A DNA stretch of 64,000 nucleotides, taken from the NCBI GenBank assembly GCA_035236585.1, contig CP141137.1, positions 42,802,057 through 42,866,056 of the forward strand, written 5' to 3'. Of this stretch, positions 58,085 to 64,000 are shown in pieces; position 1 is the stretch's first letter; each line of letters begins with the position of its first letter. Below the pieces are notes generated by a model. It searched no databases, had not been told where the DNA came from, and saw only the letters and a list, made by a program, of their open reading frames with translations. The DNA comes from Warburgia ugandensis. Lineage: Eukaryota; Streptophyta; Magnoliopsida; Canellales; Canellaceae. The translations under genes were made by a program, and so were the position numbers.

Positions 58085-59240
58085 GAAAATAGTTAGCTTT
58101 CACTAACTAAATTATTTGAACCTAGCTTAAAGGTGCATTAAAAATGCCACTTCTTGAGATAATTGATGCCTTCCAAATGTGCAAGGGTTCTTAGTAGCTC
58201 TATCTTCAGGATTCTACCAAGCAAAACTCAATCTTTTGCCTTTATTGATTTGCACTATCAAACTATGGCCAATACTTTAGTCTGTAATTTATAAATGCCT
58301 TCAGAAAAAAATAAAAAACTTAGATCCATCTTTTCCTAGCCTATAGAACCTTCATATCCAAAAAACAAGACAATTTCCTTCTTATTTACTTATAACAAAT
58401 ATCCAATAGATAAGTATCTTTAGAACTCAAAGATATAATGACCTAGAAAATACAATCAGAACTCACATCACCCAAGGAACAAACTCATAGATCAAGAATA
58501 TAAACTTTAAATGGAAAATTGAATAAGATGAACATACAAGGAAACATGTATAAATAGTAATAACTTCACAAGATTAGTAACTCTAAAAAGTAGAATACTA
58601 GAAAGAGATACTCTCAAGTCTCATCTTTCCAGCTTGAACTCTAGAACCAAATAACTTCACTTGTAGAAGAACCTTTAAAAGCGAGTGCATCTAACTATAC
58701 AAACTCTAGAAGAGAGCCAATAGAGAATTACTCTAATTGAATAGATTTCAAAAGATAGAGAATTGAAAATAGAAAAAAGATAATATAGAAAGTAGAGTGC
58801 TGAAAAGAGATACTCTCATGTCTTGTCTTTCTAGTTTGAACTCTAGAACCAAATAACTTCACTTGTAGAAGAATCTTTAAAAGAGTGTGCATCTAACTAT
58901 ATGAACTTTAGAAGAGAGAGAATAGAGAATTACTCCAACTAATTAAATTTCAAAAGATAAAGAACACAAAATAGAAGAGATTATAGAGCTCTATAAAAGA
59001 GAAGAAATAAAATCAAGAATGGAATAGGGGAACCCCCTTTATATAGGGTTGAGGGTAACTAGCGTCTTAAAACTAAATAGTTATTACAAATTATAGACAC
59101 CAAATCTTGACTCCAATTTGATAATCACATACCAAAACCAAAAATCCTGGATGATGGTATGCATTTACTCTTGGAAATTCCATTCATTTAGAATTTCAAA
59201 GGAAATTCAACCAAAATACCCTGTAATTTTAAGAGCATGA
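58085..59240 (-). repeat. Right (5') LTR of the copia element
   Basis: It is collinear with the left LTR, apart from an extra 202-bp tandem copy at 58791. A - strand TATA-like CTATATAAAGG lies at plus 59035-59045. I could not recognise the primer site: the sequence left of 58085 is disturbed by the SINE, and no TGGTATCAGAGC is visible. The right end is uncertain. Confidence 0.55.
58589..58992 (-). repeat. 202-bp tandem duplication in the right copia LTR
   Basis: Units start AGTAGAATACTAGAAAGAG (58589) and AGTAGAGTGCTGAAAAGAG (58791) and share 'ctctagaaccaaataacttc' and later words. The left LTR has only one unit, so the duplication arose in this copy. Confidence 0.8.
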
Positions 59241-60620
59241 AAAAAACACACATAGATAGAAAGGTGATTGCTAGCACAATTGCTATCATGCACTTGTATG
59301 ACCCATCCATGGATTCACATCAACTAGATAGGTGTCTCTTCTAATATAGTCCCTGCTACTGTCTCATGAACTCAAAAGTAGGCATGAGATTATATGACTA
59401 AGAAGCCCTCCTATATACATATTCCCTTGAAGATGATAAAAGCATCCAAATGATGACAGGTCCATGTGGTTGCATGACCATGGTCCACAAAATGATCTAA
59501 ACTCATGTGACTACATAACCCAAACAATTAGAAAGAAAAAGATATTGCAATCTGATTAGTTGGAGGCATCCCTTAGGATATTATATAATGAGGTGCTATG
59601 CAAGATTAAATACCAGCAATGCTTTCGATGAGGTTGCTTCATTATTTAAAACCTCTCATGACGTTTCATAGACCTTAGAAGGCCAAGAACTCTATTAGAG
59701 GGTAAAAGAGTAATTTATCTTAACACATTACTCTTGAGGATCTTTAATTCAAAATTTCATGGGAAGAGTCTTCTATAGAGAATATTTTAGAACTCAAGCT
59801 TTATATATATATTGGTTTTCTAATATTCTAGTTTTTCATTGCTGTACCTAATCAAGTATAATTTATTTCCTTCTCATTTTTTAATTTTCTTCTAGAATTT
59901 AGATCAACTTTGCATATATAATAGGCTTTTAACTCTTTCATGATCTTTAGGGTAGGTATCCTATTGTGCAGAATAATTATAAAGTAGAGTAGAAACTTCC
60001 TCTAGAGGGGAGGGGAAGAGGGAAGAGCCTCAGTAGCTTGGTTAAGGTCTCTCCCAACTCTTATTTTAGGAGGAAATCTCCTAACATAAAGCATCAAAGG
60101 GCCATTCCTTTAGTAGTCTAGTTTAATCTAAGAATGTTTTTCTACTTTTATAATGGGAGGAAATTTATTACAAAGGCCACATGATTCAAGCATATATCCC
60201 TCTAGATTTTAGCATATTTCATTACTAAGCACTAAAAAGATCTATCATTTTCATTATAGGATTAGAAAATGGAAGAAATTGCATGACAATCTTTACCTTT
60301 TGACCCCATGATAGCCTAAACAACACATTTAGTGGAAATTGGTTCTTGGACCAAGTAGGATTGGTGTCTAACACCTTTTGATCTCATGTGGCCAGATATA
60401 TATAGGACCTAAAGCCTTTTCTCTAGGCGACAACTCTAAGTTTATAAATGAAGGATGAAGCACATTGGTCCATTCTATTTCCCCACAATCAAAGAACACA
60501 TGGCCCACAAATGAGAGGGCTTTCAGATTTGAGAGGAACCTAAAATACCTTTGGGTTTTAGGCACCCATAGATGGCAAATCTATAGGGGAGTATGCTTAC
60601 CTTATTTATGATTTCTACTA
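59241..60620. other. Spacer without recognised genes
   Basis: AT-rich DNA with no protein motif on either strand. The 65-codon - strand frame at 60368-60565 has no family I recognise. A purine-rich patch lies near 60005-60030. Confidence 0.4.
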
Positions 60621-62960
<2,340 letters not shown>

Positions 62961-62999
62961 AAAATATCCAATCCTTTACCATGTGAAAATGTCCCATTT

Positions 63000-63218
63000 A
63001 GGAACTCATAGGAGAGCCCTAAGTTAGCTTAAATATTAGTCACTGAATCATGCAAAACTTAATTGTTTGTGACTGTAGATTTCCCACTTTTCCATTCTAT
63101 AAAGTAGATGTTTTTTCATATTTTTTCTCCATGTAACACTCCTTTATTTCCTCCTGGAAAACATGTCTCCTACTATGGAAAACATGTTTTCATCATGTGG
63201 GTCCCCTTGTGCAAGTGA

Positions 63219-63251
<33 letters not shown>

Positions 63252-63720
63252 TTTGTATGTGGGCCCAGGCTTCAGGACTTTTTTGTTTTAGAAAAAGTGG
63301 ATATGTGTGTCACCTCGTTAGGCTTGTATGGATTTACTTAGAAGCTTTATGAGGTGGTAAGTGTATGCATGCATGCATATAGTATCTTGCCACTTTCAGT
63401 TTGATAATGACAGCCATCTTGCCTAGGTAAAAGGTCATCGCATGGATGGGGTTTCTAACTACTATAAAAGTGATATAGACAACCCCACTACATTTTGAAC
63501 TCCTCCAGTCTTAGTTGTTTAGTTGTGGGCCCTTGGTTTCACTTGAATTATAACTAGCTTCTTTTAGGGTCTCAAATTGCCAAAAATATGTAAATTGATT
63601 TGCTTAATCGTAATCCTACAAAATTCCAAATAAACCTTTATTAATGTTGAAATTTCTAAGAATATTATTTGTAATAATTATCAACACACCCTCATATTGC
63701 ACCTAACAATGGAGAAACCA
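63000..63720. repeat. Repeat related to 5560-6190
   Basis: It shares the order of landmarks described for 5560-6190, including GGGCCC followed by CTTTTAGGGT and ATTGCCAAAAATA (63580). No gene was seen, and the remaining bases to 64000 are AT-rich spacer. Confidence 0.4.
63219..63251. repeat. (GT)n(GA)n compound microsatellite
   Basis: About nine GT units are followed directly by about seven GA units. Confidence 0.9.
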
Positions 63721-64000
63721 AAAAATATTGTTGAACTAACTAATAAAGGAAGATATTGTTGAGCTATTACATAGAGGTGAAACAAATTTAGTAATAAGGA
63801 GTGACAAACATATATGATTTTATACTCACTAATTAATGCATTTGCATCATAGATATCATATTTTCATACCCTCAATCCGTGAGTCTCAGTAGACTTTTGA
63901 ATTTCTATGGAGGCCATATGAAACACTTAATGTTCAATCTATCACTCTCGAAGTACTTCAAATAGGTTGGTGGAGGCTTCTAAGCATACCCTCTATCAAT

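Larger units (their letters stand above)
51865..59240 (-). mobile_element. Degraded Ty1/copia retrotransposon with nested LINE and SINE
   Basis: Two diverged copies of an LTR lie at 51865-55380 (split by a LINE) and 58085 to about 59240, with a - strand interior between. The order of parts, with the polypurine tract beside the left LTR and the integrase motif in the interior, gives - strand orientation. The outer boundaries are uncertain because no clear target duplication was found and the right LTR end fades near 59240. All coding parts are heavily mutated. Confidence 0.65.

Overview
The window is nuclear DNA of a flowering plant and is almost entirely transposable elements. The evidence is nested LTR retrotransposons of the Ty3/gypsy chromovirus type with an initiator-Met tRNA primer site, a degraded Ty1/copia element, a non-LTR retrotransposon, an Au-type tRNA-derived SINE, long (TC)n microsatellites and AT-rich spacers. 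No intact single-copy plant gene could be supported, and the species cannot be told from the sequence. I saw no rRNA, tRNA gene, CRISPR array or bacterial-type operon. || Layout. 1-6.7 kb: old, diverged repeats, including two direct copies of one repeat family that each carry a long conserved hairpin, and a 172-bp tandem duplication. 6.7-10.6 kb: the probable 5' LTR (with 100-bp and 25-bp tandem arrays), a degenerate primer site and the gag remnant of the oldest gypsy element, here called E (+ strand). 10.6-25.2 kb: element A (- strand), inserted into the zinc-knuckle codons of E gag. Its left LTR holds a solo LTR (B), and its right LTR holds a 4.8-kb solo LTR (D). 25.2-27.2 kb: protease and reverse transcriptase remnants of E resume. 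28.4-37.0 kb: element C (+), structurally complete with a perfect 5-bp target duplication but no recognisable protein genes. 37.1-46.5 kb: element G (-), a Tekay/Del-like chromovirus with a recognisable but broken gag-pol ending in a chromodomain, also with a perfect 5-bp duplication. 46.5-51.9 kb: AT-rich spacer with microsatellites and two weak gene-like islands. 51.9-59.2 kb: a copia remnant (-) whose left LTR is split by a LINE and whose internal region carries an Au-like SINE. 59.2-64 kb: further old repeats and a second (TC)n tract; its last part resembles 5.6-6.2 kb. || How the parts relate. A and C share a non-coding internal region of about 3.4 kb and look like one non-autonomous (LARD-like) family. 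Their termini, primer site and polypurine region resemble those of coding element G, so a G-type element is the natural candidate for having mobilised them. Order of events from nesting: E first, then A inside E, then B and D inside A. C and G entered independently 30 bp apart in a target downstream of E. In the copia block the LINE and SINE arrived after the copia element. Several stop codons in G, and one in the LINE, are TAG or TGA where relatives usually have glutamine or arginine, as expected from decay of methylated cytosines.
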